Below are positions 36,564 through 47,242 of a DNA stretch of 64,000 nt, piece by piece. The notes beneath the pieces are model-generated. The model worked only from the letters and a program-made list of their open reading frames with translations, had not been told where the DNA came from and searched no databases. The DNA is from Bartonella taylorii (GTDB taxonomy: Bacteria; Pseudomonadota; Alphaproteobacteria; Rhizobiales; Rhizobiaceae): positions 389,001-453,000 of the forward strand of contig NZ_CP083693.1 in assembly GCF_023920105.1 (NCBI RefSeq). Reading direction: 5' to 3'. How positions within the stretch are numbered: the stretch's first letter is position 1; every line of letters starts with the position of its first letter. Position numbers and translations under genes: made by a program.

Positions 36564-37634
36564 ATGATGCTGTTTTTTTCTTCATTTAGTGACTGGCTTC
36601 CAGGCGTTAATGTTTTTCGTTACATTACTTTTCGCACTATAGCAGCGATGCTTACATCAGGGCTTATTGTATTTTTGTTTGGTCCTAGCATCATTGCTTC
36701 TCTAAAATTGCGGCAGGGAAAGGGGCAGCCAATTCGCGCTGATGGACCTCAAACACATTTTAAAAAGGCTGGGACACCTACTATGGGGGGGCTGATGATT
36801 TTAACCGGTACTATGGTATCGGCGTTTTTGTGGTGTAATTTATCGAATATTTATTTTTGGATATCGTTGTTTGTTATGCTTTCTTTTGGGGCAATTGGTT
36901 TTTATGATGATTATCTGAAGGTAACAAAACAGACCGAGAAAGGTTTTTCTGGTAAAGCACGGTTAAGTTTGGAATTTTTGATTGCAGTTATTGCTGCTTT
37001 TGTGATCTTACAAGTTAGTTCGCCAGGATTAGCTTTCCCCTTTGTGAAAGACTATTTTATCAACTTGGGTTGGTTTTTTCTTCCTTTTTCTGCTTTTGTG
37101 ATTGTAGGAACTGGTAATGCGGTTAATTTGACCGATGGTCTTGATGGGCTAGCTATTGTTCCTGTGATGATTGCAGCCCTTTCTTTTGCTCTGATTGCTT
37201 ACCTTTCTGGTAATATAAATTTTGCTGATTATCTACAAATCCATTATGTGGCGGGGACAGGAGAGTTGGCTGTTTTATTGGGAGCTGTTGTTGGTGCCGG
37301 TCTTGGTTTTTTATGGTTTAATGCGCCTCCGGCGGCTATTTTTATGGGGGATACAGGTTCGTTAGCTCTTGGAGGGCTCTTAGGTATTGTTGCTGTGGCA
37401 ACCAAACATGAAATTGTTTTGGCTCTTATTGGTGGGCTTTTTGTTTTGGAAGGTTTTTCGGTTGTTATTCAGGTTGGTTATTTCAAATTAACAAAAAAGC
37501 GTGTGTTTCTTATGGCACCCATACACCATCATTTTGAGAAAAAAGGATGGACTGAAAGCCAAGTGGTAATACGTTTTTGGATTATTTCGATCATTCTTGC
37601 TTTGATTGGTCTTTCAACACTTAAATTGCGGTGA
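36564..37634 (+). CDS. mraY: Phospho-MurNAc-pentapeptide transferase
   Basis: Inner-membrane enzyme that moves phospho-MurNAc-pentapeptide onto undecaprenyl phosphate, forming lipid I. The 356-residue protein has about ten membrane helices, [10 protein letters not shown] near residue 69, the catalytic aspartates in G-F-Y-D-D-Y-L-K near residue 112, [13 protein letters not shown] near residue 186, and the cytosolic histidine motif [11 protein letters not shown] near residue 318. Length matches the family. Confidence 0.98.
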   Translation: MMLFFSSFSDWLPGVNVFRYITFRTIAAMLTSGLIVFLFGPSIIASLKLRQGKGQPIRADGPQTHFKKAGTPTMGGLMILTGTMVSAFLWCNLSNIYFWISLFVMLSFGAIGFYDDYLKVTKQTEKGFSGKARLSLEFLIAVIAAFVILQVSSPGLAFPFVKDYFINLGWFFLPFSAFVIVGTGNAVNLTDGLDGLAIVPVMIAALSFALIAYLSGNINFADYLQIHYVAGTGELAVLLGAVVGAGLGFLWFNAPPAAIFMGDTGSLALGGLLGIVAVATKHEIVLALIGGLFVLEGFSVVIQVGYFKLTKKRVFLMAPIHHHFEKKGWTESQVVIRFWIISIILALIGLSTLKLR

Positions 37635-37638
37635 AAGT

Positions 37639-39039
37639 GTGATTTCTGTTACGTGTTATAAAGGTCAAAAAGTTGCTCTGTTTGGATTAGGGCAATCCGG
37701 ATTATCTGCTGCGCAAGCATTGATGTGTGGTGGTGCAGATGTGGTTGCATGGGATGATAATTTTTCAGGTGTACAAGCAGCTTGTCGGCTAAATATTCCA
37801 ACAAGAGATCTTCGACATGAGGATTGGTCTGAGTTTGTTGCATTGATTTTAGCCCCTGGCGTTCCTTTAACTTATCCTTGTCCGCATTGGGTTGTTGAGA
37901 AAGCACGTCAAAAAGATATAGAAATTATCGGTGATATTGAGTTATTTGTTCGTGCACGCAATCATTTTTTACAACATCATGGTTTTTGCGATCAGGATGT
38001 TCCGTTCGTCGCTATTACGGGAACGAATGGAAAATCGACAACAACAGCTTTGCTTTCTCATCTTTTGGAACAGATGGGCTATGATGTACAAATGGGGGGA
38101 AATATTGGTACTGCAATATTGACGCTTAAGCCATTTGTTAAAAAACGTATTTATGTGATTGAATGCTCATCGTTTCAGATTGATCTCACGCCCTCTCTTC
38201 AGCCAACCGTTGGTATTTTATTGAATTTGGCGCCTGATCATATTGATCGCCATGGTAGCTTTTTTCATTATGTACGGAGCAAAAGGCATTTAGTTGCTGA
38301 GGCTTCTCATGCTTTTGTTTCAGTTGATGATGCTGCTTGTCGTGGTTTGTATCAACAATTGGTTCATGAAGAGCGTCCCGTTGAAGCAATTTCTAAAGAA
38401 AACTTTGTTGAAAATGGTTTTTATGCGGATGGGACTAAACTCTTTTCTGTTCGCTATGGGCAGCGTCAGATGCTTGCAGATCTCGCTCATATGCCTGCAT
38501 TGCGCGGTAGTCACAACGCGCAAAATGCTCTTATGGCGTTAGCTACATTGCAGGTTTTAAAAATAACTGATCCACATATGAACAAGCATTTAGCAAGTTA
38601 TAAAGGGTTAGCGCATCGTATGCAGCAGGTGCGTAAAATGGGGGTGGTTTTGTTTATTAATGATAGCAAGGCTACAAATGCAGATGCATCAGCTCCTGCG
38701 CTTTCTGCTTTTAATGATATTTTTTGGATTGTGGGAGGGCAGGCGAAAGAAGGTGGAATTAGTTCTCTTAGAAGCTTTTTTCATAAAATTCACAAAGCTT
38801 ATTTGATTGGCACTGCGGCGGAAGAATTTGCCAGTGTTATTGGATCTGCTTTTCCTTTTTCGATGAGCGTAACTTTGGAAAATGCAGTGCATGAAGCTGC
38901 TGCTGATGCAATGCGTTGCAAGGCGAAAGAGGTTGTGGTCCTTTTTTCACCTGCTTGTGCAAGTTATGATCAATTTAAAAATTATGAAATACGTGGAGAA
39001 GCATTTATTTCTTTTGTTATGCAGTTAAAAGAAACATGA
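37639..39039 (+). CDS. murD: UDP-MurNAc-L-alanine:D-glutamate ligase
   Basis: Adds D-glutamate to UDP-MurNAc-L-Ala. The protein of about 466 residues has the N-terminal Rossmann element [12 protein letters not shown] near residue 10, the ATP loop [11 protein letters not shown] near residue 128, E-C-S-S-F-Q-I-D near residue 172, [11 protein letters not shown], and [10 protein letters not shown] near residue 335. I start at GTG 37639, four bases after the mraY stop, which gives the usual N-terminus; an upstream in-frame TTG at 37606 would overlap mraY. A gap of 130 bases separates it from ftsW. Confidence 0.95.
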   Translation: MISVTCYKGQKVALFGLGQSGLSAAQALMCGGADVVAWDDNFSGVQAACRLNIPTRDLRHEDWSEFVALILAPGVPLTYPCPHWVVEKARQKDIEIIGDIELFVRARNHFLQHHGFCDQDVPFVAITGTNGKSTTTALLSHLLEQMGYDVQMGGNIGTAILTLKPFVKKRIYVIECSSFQIDLTPSLQPTVGILLNLAPDHIDRHGSFFHYVRSKRHLVAEASHAFVSVDDAACRGLYQQLVHEERPVEAISKENFVENGFYADGTKLFSVRYGQRQMLADLAHMPALRGSHNAQNALMALATLQVLKITDPHMNKHLASYKGLAHRMQQVRKMGVVLFINDSKATNADASAPALSAFNDIFWIVGGQAKEGGISSLRSFFHKIHKAYLIGTAAEEFASVIGSAFPFSMSVTLENAVHEAAADAMRCKAKEVVVLFSPACASYDQFKNYEIRGEAFISFVMQLKET

Positions 39040-39169
39040 ACCTAAAAAAATATTTTTGCGTTAATACTCCAGAATCTTTTTTTGTGTAATTCAGTTTTTG
39101 AAGTGTTTGCTAAAAAGTTGGGAACTGTATCACTTTGAGTAGAATTATGAAAAGGATAAAGTGGATATA

Positions 39170-40327
39170 ATGATTACACGTGCAGATAGAGACCCAATTG
39201 CGAATTGGTGGTGGACGATTGATCGCTCTATTTTTGCGGCTTGTTTGATTTTAATGGGGATTGGCATTATGCTGTCTTTTGCTGCGAGCCCCACTATTGC
39301 GAAAAAAATCGGAATTGCTGATAGTTTTTATTTTGTTCGGTGGCATATTATTTTTAGTATTCCAGCGTTTTTTACTATGGTTACCGTTTCTTTTTTCTCG
39401 CTTCGTAATATTCGCCGTGTATGTGCTCTTTTGCTTATTGTAACGCTTGCTCTTATGGTTGCAACCTTGTTCTTTGGTCCAGAGTTAAAGGGAGCACGAC
39501 GGTGGATCCCTGTGTTTGGCTTTTCTATACAAGCTTCAGAGTTTATGAAGCCAGCGTTTGTTGTGATGTCTGCTTGGTTTTTTTCAGAACATATACGAGG
39601 TAGAGGTATTCTTGGTTACACGCTCGCTACAGCGCTTTATGCTTTTTGTTGTATACTTCTTGTTCTACAGCCTGATATTGGTCAAACACTTTTAATAAGT
39701 GCAACATGGGGTGGTCTGTTTTTTGTTGCTGGTGTGCCCCTTACTGTTATTTTCCTCTTTATCATTTTAGGCATTGTAGGAATTTTTTTGGCGTATTTTT
39801 TTCTTCATCATGTTCGTGAACGGATTAATGGTTTTTTGACAGGTGAAGGTGATACCTTTCAAGTGGATGTAGGACGTGAAGCTATTTTGAATGGTGGTTG
39901 GTTTGGGCAAGGACCGGGAGAGGGAACTGTGAAACGTATCATTCCCGATAGCCATACAGATTTTGTGTTTTCTGTTGCTGCTGAAGAATATGGTATTATC
40001 CTCTGTCTCTTAATTATGATGCTTTTTGGCTTTATTGTTATGCGCTCATTGTATATAGCGCTGAATACGCGTGATTCATTTATACGTCTTGGTATTACTG
40101 GCATAGCAATGATGATAGGTTTTCAATCAGCGATTAATATGGCAGTTAATCTTCATTTAATACCCCCGAAAGGTATGACATTACCGTTTATTTCTTATGG
40201 TGGTTCATCTATGGTGGCAATTGCACTTTCAATGGGCATTCTGCTTAGTTTAACACGCCGTTGGCCAGAAGCGCGTCTTTCAGCTTTTTCCTCTCTTTCT
40301 GTTTTGGATACCACTCATGACTCATAA
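39170..40327 (+). CDS. ftsW: Septal peptidoglycan polymerase FtsW
   Basis: SEDS-family glycosyltransferase of the divisome that polymerises lipid II with FtsI as partner. The 385-residue protein begins R-A-D-R-D-P-I-A-N-W-W-W-T-I-D-R, typical of alphaproteobacterial FtsW, and has about ten membrane helices. K-G-A-R-R-W-I near residue 108, L-Q-P-D-I-G-Q-T near residue 168 with the family's essential acidic residue, and F-I-S-Y-G-G-S-S-M near residue 342 are present. I start at ATG 39170; a GTG at 39161 is also in frame. Its end overlaps murG by 11 bases. Confidence 0.96.
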   Translation: MITRADRDPIANWWWTIDRSIFAACLILMGIGIMLSFAASPTIAKKIGIADSFYFVRWHIIFSIPAFFTMVTVSFFSLRNIRRVCALLLIVTLALMVATLFFGPELKGARRWIPVFGFSIQASEFMKPAFVVMSAWFFSEHIRGRGILGYTLATALYAFCCILLVLQPDIGQTLLISATWGGLFFVAGVPLTVIFLFIILGIVGIFLAYFFLHHVRERINGFLTGEGDTFQVDVGREAILNGGWFGQGPGEGTVKRIIPDSHTDFVFSVAAEEYGIILCLLIMMLFGFIVMRSLYIALNTRDSFIRLGITGIAMMIGFQSAINMAVNLHLIPPKGMTLPFISYGGSSMVAIALSMGILLSLTRRWPEARLSAFSSLSVLDTTHDS

Positions 40328-41453
40328 AAAAGTTATTGTTTTGGTGGCTGGTGGTACAGGTGGGCATCTTTTTCCTGCAGAAGCACTTGCCGTTGAATTA
40401 AGGCAGCGTGGATATGATGTTCATTTGGCAACGGATGGAAGAGCGCAACGTTTTGTACGCTGCTTTGATGAAGAGCATATACATATACTTTCATCGGCAA
40501 CATTTACAGGACGCCATCCTTTTGCTCTTATAAAAACATTTTGGGCTTTGTTAAAAGGAATGGGGCAATCGTTGGTGCTTTTTTATAAATTACGTCCTGT
40601 TCTTGTTGGTGGTTTTGGGGGGTATCCTACCTTTCCTCCTCTTATTGTTGCTGCTTTAACGCGGCGTGTAACATTTATTCATGAGCAAAATGCTATTATG
40701 GGGCGTGCCAATCGGATGTTGGCAGCTTTTGTGCATGCAATAGCAGGTGGCTTGTTGTCGCAAAATAATACTTATACTCATAAAATACTTTTGACTGGGA
40801 ATCCTGTGCGTGAGGCTGTTCTCAAAGCAGCAGAAATCCCTTATCATTCTTCAGAGGGTGGAAAGCCATTTCATTTCTTGATTTTTGGTGGGAGTCAAGG
40901 GGCTTCTTCTTTTTCACAGATTGTTCCGGCAGCGATTGCTTTGTTGGATAATGAGAACCGTAAACGCTTGCGGATTGTGCAGCAAGTTCGGGGTGAAGCT
41001 GGAGAGTTGATAAAAACCTATCATATGATGGGTGTGCAAGCAGAAGTTGCTTCTTTTTTTGATGATATGGCAGAACGTATGGCGCGATCTCATTTTATTT
41101 TATCCCGCGCTGGTGCATCATCCGTTTGTGAAATAGCGGTGATTGGTCGGCCTGCTTTGTTGGTTCCATATCCTCATGCTCTCGATCATGATCAGTCTGC
41201 GAATGCCGCACTGCTTGCACATGTGGGAGGTGCTCAAATTGTATTAGAAAAAGATTTGAACGCACAAAGACTCGCTTCTCTCTTAACAGAAGTTTGTTGT
41301 GCGCCGCACTTATTGAGAAAACAAGCGCTTGCTGCAAAAAAAGTTGGACAGCCTCATGCAACTAGTCGCCTTGCTGATATGGTTGAAGGGTTGATTGTGG
41401 GGCGATCATTGTCAGATATAAAAGAGGAGTTTTTTGATGAAAATGCCGCTTAA
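40317..41453 (+). CDS. murG: UDP-GlcNAc:lipid I GlcNAc transferase
   Basis: Membrane-associated GT28-family enzyme that turns lipid I into lipid II at the cytosolic face. The 378-residue protein has the glycine-rich donor/acceptor loop [12 protein letters not shown] near residue 10, [10 protein letters not shown] near residue 100, H-E-Q-N-A near 122, G-G-S-Q-G-A near 193, and the C-terminal [11 protein letters not shown] near 262 with [10 protein letters not shown]. Its start lies inside ftsW and its end inside murC, so translation is probably coupled. Confidence 0.97.
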   Translation: MTHKKVIVLVAGGTGGHLFPAEALAVELRQRGYDVHLATDGRAQRFVRCFDEEHIHILSSATFTGRHPFALIKTFWALLKGMGQSLVLFYKLRPVLVGGFGGYPTFPPLIVAALTRRVTFIHEQNAIMGRANRMLAAFVHAIAGGLLSQNNTYTHKILLTGNPVREAVLKAAEIPYHSSEGGKPFHFLIFGGSQGASSFSQIVPAAIALLDNENRKRLRIVQQVRGEAGELIKTYHMMGVQAEVASFFDDMAERMARSHFILSRAGASSVCEIAVIGRPALLVPYPHALDHDQSANAALLAHVGGAQIVLEKDLNAQRLASLLTEVCCAPHLLRKQALAAKKVGQPHATSRLADMVEGLIVGRSLSDIKEEFFDENAA

Positions 41454-42864
41454 TATAGGCGTTATCCATTTTGTTGGAATAGGTGGTATTGGAATGAGTG
41501 GAATTGCCGAGGTTTTTCATAATCTTGGCTATAAAGTTCAAGGATCAGATCAAGTTGAAAGTGCAAATGTTGAACGTTTACGAGGAAAAGGAATTAATGT
41601 TTATATAGGTCATCGCTCTGAAAATTTAGGAGATGCGGAGGTTGTTGTTTTTTCTACTGCTATAAAAAAAACAAATCCTGAGTATATTGCTGCAAAAGAA
41701 AAGCATTTGCCTCTTGTGAGACGCGCGGAAATGCTGGCGGAGCTTATGCGGTTTCGTCGTGCAATTGCTGTTGGTGGTACACATGGTAAAACAACGACTA
41801 CATCAATGGTAGCAGCACTTCTAGACGCTGGTCATTTTGATCCGGTGGTGATTAATGGCGGTATTATTAATGCTTATGGAACGAATGCGCGTATGGGCGA
41901 AGGTGATTGGATGGTGGTCGAAGCCGATGAAAGTGATGGTACATTTTTAAAGTTACCTGCTGATATTGCTGTTGTTACCAATATTGATGCTGAGCATTTG
42001 GATCATTATGGGGATTTTGGTGCTGTGCGCCAAGCTTTTCGGCAATTTGTAGAGAATGTACCTTTTTATGGTTTTGCTGTTTTATGTCTTGATCATACAG
42101 AGGTTCAGTCGTTGGCTAGTCGTATTGATGATCGTTGGGTGATCACTTATGGTGCAAATCCACAGGCGGATGTTCGTTTTCTTAATCTTTCGATGGATGG
42201 TCAAAAAACGCATTTTGATGTTTTTATTCGTTCACGCAAGACAGGGAGAGAGACTGAGTTGAAAAATTTGATCTTACCAATGTCTGGGCGGCACAATGTT
42301 TCTAATGCAACTGCGGCGATTGCCATTGCTCATGAACTTGGCATTTCCAATGAATCTATAAAAAAGGGTTTAGCAAAATTTGGTGGAGTAAAACGGCGTT
42401 TTACGCAAACAGGAAGTTGGCGTGGTGTTGAAATATTTGATGATTATGGGCATCATCCTGTTGAAATAAAAGCTGTTTTATGTGCAGCGCGTGAGAGTGC
42501 AAAAGGGCGTGTTATTGCAATTGCGCAACCACATCGTTATTCACGTTTGTATCATTTGTTTGATGATTTCGCTTCTTGTTTTAATGATGCCGATACAGTG
42601 TTGATTGCACCCGTTTATGCGGCTGGTGAAGAGCCAGTTGCTGGTTTTGGTGCTAGAGAATTGGTAGAACACATTCAAATGGCTGGTCATCGTGATGTGC
42701 GTTTGATTCATTGTCTAGAAGATGTTGTTTCGATTGTCTCTACTTTTGCTAAATCAGGTGATTATGTTGTTTTTCTTGGTGCTGGCAATATCACACAGTG
42801 GGCTTGTGCATTGCCTCATCAGTTAGTGGTACTTGATAGTAATGATAAATTTTCAACTCATTGA
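41437..42864 (+). CDS. murC: UDP-MurNAc:L-alanine ligase
   Basis: First amino-acid ligase of the muropeptide stem. The 475-residue protein has [11 protein letters not shown] near residue 15, the ATP loop [10 protein letters not shown] near residue 110, [10 protein letters not shown] near residue 162, and the substrate motif [11 protein letters not shown] near residue 333. I start at ATG 41437 after GAGGAG; a TTG one codon earlier is also open. It overlaps murG by 17 bases and murB by 23. Confidence 0.97.
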   Translation: MKMPLNIGVIHFVGIGGIGMSGIAEVFHNLGYKVQGSDQVESANVERLRGKGINVYIGHRSENLGDAEVVVFSTAIKKTNPEYIAAKEKHLPLVRRAEMLAELMRFRRAIAVGGTHGKTTTTSMVAALLDAGHFDPVVINGGIINAYGTNARMGEGDWMVVEADESDGTFLKLPADIAVVTNIDAEHLDHYGDFGAVRQAFRQFVENVPFYGFAVLCLDHTEVQSLASRIDDRWVITYGANPQADVRFLNLSMDGQKTHFDVFIRSRKTGRETELKNLILPMSGRHNVSNATAAIAIAHELGISNESIKKGLAKFGGVKRRFTQTGSWRGVEIFDDYGHHPVEIKAVLCAARESAKGRVIAIAQPHRYSRLYHLFDDFASCFNDADTVLIAPVYAAGEEPVAGFGARELVEHIQMAGHRDVRLIHCLEDVVSIVSTFAKSGDYVVFLGAGNITQWACALPHQLVVLDSNDKFSTH

Positions 42865-43822
42865 TGGTGAGGCGCTGTTGGCGCGATTGCAACCGGCGTT
42901 AAGTGGAATAAAAGGCAAACTTACGCCTAATGTTAATATGCGTAAGGTGACGTGGTTTCGCACTGGCGGACTGGCAGAACTTTTTTATCAGCCTGCTGAT
43001 GAAGCAGACTTAGCTCTTTTTCTTCAAAATATTCCTGAAACTATTCCTGTAACAATTGTGGGGATTGGTTCTAATCTTCTGGTGCGTGATGGCGGGATTC
43101 CTGGTGTAGTTATTCGTCTTTCGGCTAAAGGCTTTGGGCAAATACAGCAAGTTTCTCCAAAGCGTTTTTTGGTTGGTGCTGCTATGGCGGATAAGCATCT
43201 AGCGGCAGCAGCTTTAGAGGCTGAGATTGCAGGTTTTCATTTTTATCATGGTATTCCTGGTGGACTTGGGGGGGCACTTAAAATGAATGCGGGGGCTAAT
43301 GGTATTGAGACAGCTGCTCGTGTTGTTGAGGTTTATGCCCTTGATCGTAGAGGACAGCGTCATATTTTGAATTTAAAAGATATGCACTACTCTTATCGTC
43401 ATTGTGATGTTCCTGAAGATTTTATTTTTACTGCTGCTTTATTGGAAGGACATCTAGGAAATAAAGACAATATTCGCGCGGCCATGGATGAAGTTGCTCT
43501 TCATCGGGAAACGGTACAGCCTATTCGCGAAAAAACAGGTGGATCAACTTTCAAAAATCCTGAGAATACATCTGCATGGCGTGTTATTGATGAAGCAGGA
43601 TGCCGCGGTTTGCGGATTGGTGGAGCTCAAATGAGTGAAATGCACTGTAATTTTATGATCAATACAGGGCAAGCAACAGGCTATGATCTTGAGATGTTGG
43701 GAGAAACAGTACGTGCTCGTGTTTTTGCTCACTCAGCCCATCTCTTACAGTGGGAAATACAACGTCTCGGTCAATTTGAACAAGGCCGTAGTGTTTCTTC
43801 TTTTAACCATTTAATTCATTGA
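42842..43822 (+). CDS. murB: UDP-N-acetylenolpyruvoylglucosamine reductase
   Basis: FAD enzyme that reduces UDP-GlcNAc-enolpyruvate to UDP-MurNAc with NADPH. The 326-residue protein has T-W-F-R-T-G-G near residue 38, the FAD-binding [12 protein letters not shown] near residue 75, [11 protein letters not shown] near residue 135, and the type I signature G-S-T-F-K-N-P near residue 233 with the catalytic serine. I start at ATG 42842; a TTG at 42833 is in frame. 43823-44059 downstream is a 237-base gap with no gene seen, so ddl may have its own promoter. Confidence 0.96.
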   Translation: MINFQLIDGEALLARLQPALSGIKGKLTPNVNMRKVTWFRTGGLAELFYQPADEADLALFLQNIPETIPVTIVGIGSNLLVRDGGIPGVVIRLSAKGFGQIQQVSPKRFLVGAAMADKHLAAAALEAEIAGFHFYHGIPGGLGGALKMNAGANGIETAARVVEVYALDRRGQRHILNLKDMHYSYRHCDVPEDFIFTAALLEGHLGNKDNIRAAMDEVALHRETVQPIREKTGGSTFKNPENTSAWRVIDEAGCRGLRIGGAQMSEMHCNFMINTGQATGYDLEMLGETVRARVFAHSAHLLQWEIQRLGQFEQGRSVSSFNHLIH

Positions 43823-44059
43823 TTCAATATAACAAAAAAATTGTAATAAAAAATTGAGTCATTTCAAAGAGATAATGAAAAAAATCTATTAAGAATCAAT
43901 AAATTAACAAAGAAACTCTTGCGTCATGCCTTTGAGTCTGATTCATTATGCAAAATGCTAGGTTATTGATTCGCAAGGATAAATCTTAGTATTTCCCGTA
44001 TATGGTGTTGGTGATTTCTATGTGATCTATATATAGTACACAGATGAGGGTAAGTGGTT

Positions 44060-44980
44060 ATGAAAGATGAGCATATAGCTGTATTAATGGGAGGATTTTC
44101 CTCTGAACGGTCTGTAAGTTTGTCTTCAGGTGCTGCTTGTGCTGATGTTCTTGAAGCGCAGGGATATCGCGTGAGCCGCATAGATGTTGATGGTCATATT
44201 GCTTCTATTCTTGAACAATTGCAGCCTGATATCGCTTTTAATGCGTTACATGGGCCATTTGGTGAAGATGGTCGTATTCAGGGTATTCTTGAATATTTGA
44301 AAATTCCCTATACGCACTCTGGAGTGATGGCTTCGGCGCTGGCAATGGATAAAGGGCGTGCAAAGATTATTGTTGCAAGCGTTGGAGTTTCTGTTGCTCC
44401 TTCTCGTGTGATGAACCGCTTTGATGTGGGGCGAACACATCCTCTAGAGCCTCCTTATGTGATTAAGCCTGTGTGTGAAGGGTCGAGTTTTGGTGTCGTG
44501 ATTGTACAAAGAAATGAATCTGCCCCGCCGCATAATATTTTGGAGGGTGAGTGGGTTTATGCAGATGAAGTGATTGTTGAAAAATATATTCCTGGTCGCG
44601 AACTTACTTGTGCTGTTTTGGGAAATGAGGTGTTGGATGTTTGTGAAATTCTCCCTGATCAGCACTTTCAATTCTATAATTATGACTCGAAATATAAAAT
44701 TGGTGGTTCTCTTCATATTTGTCCTGCACAACTTTCATCAAATATTTACCAAAATGTGCAAAGAATGTCTCTAGCAGCACATCAGGCGATAGGTTGTCGA
44801 GGTGTTAGTCGTTCTGATTTTCGTTTTGATGAGGAAACGGGAGAATTGGTTTGGCTTGAAATTAATACTCAGCCCGGTATGACACCTACATCTCTTGTCC
44901 CTGATATTGCGAAAGTGAGTGGTCGTACTTATGGCGATATTGTTCAGTGGATGGTGGAGGACGCGTCGTGTATGCGTTGA
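44060..44980 (+). CDS. ddl: D-alanine--D-alanine ligase
   Basis: ATP-grasp enzyme that makes the D-Ala-D-Ala dipeptide used by MurF. The 306-residue protein has [14 protein letters not shown] near residue 9, [11 protein letters not shown] near residue 64, the ATP-binding [13 protein letters not shown] near residue 135, and the metal site [11 protein letters not shown] near residue 268. It belongs to the short DdlB type. The ATG at 44060 follows GAGGGTAAG. ftsQ starts 13 bases before its stop. Confidence 0.96.
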   Translation: MKDEHIAVLMGGFSSERSVSLSSGAACADVLEAQGYRVSRIDVDGHIASILEQLQPDIAFNALHGPFGEDGRIQGILEYLKIPYTHSGVMASALAMDKGRAKIIVASVGVSVAPSRVMNRFDVGRTHPLEPPYVIKPVCEGSSFGVVIVQRNESAPPHNILEGEWVYADEVIVEKYIPGRELTCAVLGNEVLDVCEILPDQHFQFYNYDSKYKIGGSLHICPAQLSSNIYQNVQRMSLAAHQAIGCRGVSRSDFRFDEETGELVWLEINTQPGMTPTSLVPDIAKVSGRTYGDIVQWMVEDASCMR

Positions 44981-45876
44981 ATGTTAATAAAATAGATATG
45001 ATGGAGGTGCCGTTAGTGTCAGCTTTGCCACGTCTTTATCGTCGCTTTCTTCGGTTTATGTTTGAGTTTATTTTTATCAGAATCCATATTCCACGTCATT
45101 TAGGTTCTTTTGCTGTTTTATTATTTTTCTTTGTTACGGTGCTTTATGGGCTTTCATCAAGTGGTCATATGGGAATGATTATAAAGACCGTAGTATCGGA
45201 TGTTGGTTTTGTGGTCACCGATGTCGATATAAGTGGTAATAAGCGCTTAGTAAAACAGGAAGTTTTGAAAATTTTAGAACTGGATACTGCTCCATCTATA
45301 TTCACTTTTGATGTTGATAAGGCACGTTCTCTTTTAGAACAGCAGGCTTGGGTTCAATCGGTTAATATTCAGAAGATTTATCCCAACAGAGTGCTTATTT
45401 CTGTTGTGGAGCGTGAGCCGTACGCAATTTGGCAACATGATGGCATGATGGATATTATTGATCATACAGGTCGCGTCATTGTGCCCTTTAAAGGAAAGAT
45501 CGTTCTTGGTTTGCCTCTTGTAGTTGGTCAAGGTGCGCAGAACTCTGCTAAAATGTTTATTCAAACGCTTTCGGCATATCCACAGTTGTACAGTCGTGTT
45601 CGCGCTTTTGTGCGTGTAGGTGATCGGCGTTGGGATCTTGTCTTGGATAATGGGGTGCGTGTTATGTTGCCTGAAAAGGATGCATTTGAAAGACTTTCTT
45701 CTCTTATTAAGACAGGTACAATGCAGAATCTTTTTACTCGCGATATTCTAAGTGTTGATTTACGTCTTGTTGATCGCATTACAGTTTCTTTGTCTGATGA
45801 GGCTTTGGAACGTCGTGGTGCTGCTGTGGCAGAAGAAGAACGCATTTTAAAAGCGCGAAAGGCAGGAAGCCTATGA
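44968..45876 (+). CDS. ftsQ: Cell division protein FtsQ
   Basis: Bitopic divisome scaffold that recruits FtsB/FtsL. A start at GTG 44968, following GGAGGA, gives 302 residues; the frame stays open from 44947. The cytoplasmic part of about 50 residues is followed by one membrane helix ([15 protein letters not shown], about residues 49-64). A POTRA domain ([19 protein letters not shown]) and the FtsQ beta region ([11 protein letters not shown], then [10 protein letters not shown]) come next. It overlaps ddl by 13 bases and ftsA by four. Confidence 0.93.
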   Translation: MYALNVNKIDMMEVPLVSALPRLYRRFLRFMFEFIFIRIHIPRHLGSFAVLLFFFVTVLYGLSSSGHMGMIIKTVVSDVGFVVTDVDISGNKRLVKQEVLKILELDTAPSIFTFDVDKARSLLEQQAWVQSVNIQKIYPNRVLISVVEREPYAIWQHDGMMDIIDHTGRVIVPFKGKIVLGLPLVVGQGAQNSAKMFIQTLSAYPQLYSRVRAFVRVGDRRWDLVLDNGVRVMLPEKDAFERLSSLIKTGTMQNLFTRDILSVDLRLVDRITVSLSDEALERRGAAVAEEERILKARKAGSL

Positions 45877-47174
45877 TGTCGCTCAGATCACATCATGTGG
45901 GGAGCCGTAAAACACGTTTTTTAACGGTTCTTGATGTTGGCTCCAGTAAGATTGTTTGTCTTATTGCTTGTTTGCGTCCTTTAAAGCATGCGCATTATTT
46001 ACATGGTCGTACGCATTCTATGGAAATTTTAGGCTTTGGAGTGCAGCGCTCACGCGGTATCAAATCTGGTGTTGTGATGGATATGTTTGCGGCAGAGCAA
46101 TCAATACGCTTGGCTGTTGATGCGGCAGAAAAAATGGCTGGTTTGGTGGTGGATTCTGTGATTGTGAACTTTTCCTCAAGCCGATTACAAAGTGCTCTTA
46201 TCAATGGCGTGGTACATTTGAACGGTCGTGAAGTAACCAAGCGTGATGTGCGTGTGGCATTTTCAGATGTTTCGCGCAAAGCTTTTGATGCTGAGCGTCA
46301 TGTCATGCACTCTGTTCCAGTCTCTTATGTATTGGATGGAGATAAAGGGATTTCTGATCCTGTTGGAATGGCAGGAGAATTGTTTGGTGTTGATGTGCAT
46401 GTGGTAACAGCAGAAACAGCGTCTTTGCGTAATTTAGAAACTTGTATTAATCGTGCGCATTTGAGTGTTGAGGCAATGGTTGCAACCCCCTTTGCAAGTG
46501 GTCTTGCTGTTTTGATGAATGAGGAGGCGCATTTAGGAGCGGCATGTATTGATTTTGGTGGTGGAACAACGACATTTTCGGTGTTTTTTGAAGGGAAGTT
46601 TGTTCATGCAGATGCACTTGCTGTTGGTGGACATCATGTAACTCTTGATGTTGCACGTGGATTCTCTATGTCACTTACAGAGGCAGAACGTTTAAAGGTT
46701 ATCTATGGTTCAGCACTGCTGACAAGTGCTGATGAGCAGCATATGATTAATGTGACGGAGATTGGAAGTGAATATCGTGAAACTCAATATCCTCGTGCTG
46801 TTCTTGGTCGTATTATTCGTGCACGTGTTGAAGAAATTTTAGAGATGGTACGTGATTGTTTAAATCGTTCTGGTTTTGGTCATATTATTGGTAAGCGTGT
46901 TATTTTAACTGGGGGGGCAAGCCAGTTAACAGGATTGCCAGAGATGGCACGTACTATATTAGGAAGAAATGTTCGTATAGGGCGGCCTTTGGGTATTTCG
47001 AGGCTTCCTTCTCTTGCAAAAGGGGCGGCGTTTACATCTGCGGTTGGGTTGTTGATTTATCCGCAATTGGTGGGTTTTGAAGAAAGAACAATGCAGACAG
47101 CAGTGAATCATTTATCGACAGGCGCGCGTGGGTATTTTCAGCGTGTTGGTCAGTGGTTGCGTGAGAGTTTTTAA
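45873..47174 (+). CDS. ftsA: Cell division protein FtsA
   Basis: Actin-like ATPase that tethers FtsZ filaments to the membrane and signals to the septal synthases. The 433-residue protein has the phosphate-1 loop V-L-D-V-G-S-S-K-I near residue 19, the 1C subdomain, I-D-F-G-G-G-T-T-T-F near residue 226 (phosphate 2), and the adenosine motif I-L-T-G-G-A-S-Q-L near residue 345. The C-terminal G-Y-F-Q-R-V-G-Q-W-L-R-E-S-F is the expected amphipathic membrane-targeting helix. It overlaps ftsQ by four bases; ftsZ starts 68 bases later. Confidence 0.97.
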   Translation: MMSLRSHHVGSRKTRFLTVLDVGSSKIVCLIACLRPLKHAHYLHGRTHSMEILGFGVQRSRGIKSGVVMDMFAAEQSIRLAVDAAEKMAGLVVDSVIVNFSSSRLQSALINGVVHLNGREVTKRDVRVAFSDVSRKAFDAERHVMHSVPVSYVLDGDKGISDPVGMAGELFGVDVHVVTAETASLRNLETCINRAHLSVEAMVATPFASGLAVLMNEEAHLGAACIDFGGGTTTFSVFFEGKFVHADALAVGGHHVTLDVARGFSMSLTEAERLKVIYGSALLTSADEQHMINVTEIGSEYRETQYPRAVLGRIIRARVEEILEMVRDCLNRSGFGHIIGKRVILTGGASQLTGLPEMARTILGRNVRIGRPLGISRLPSLAKGAAFTSAVGLLIYPQLVGFEERTMQTAVNHLSTGARGYFQRVGQWLRESF

Positions 47175-47242
47175 GTAAGTCTATAAAGGGAAGTTAAATT
47201 TCATCGCTTTGGCTTGCGGTGTCTTATGAGAAGGAAAAGGAA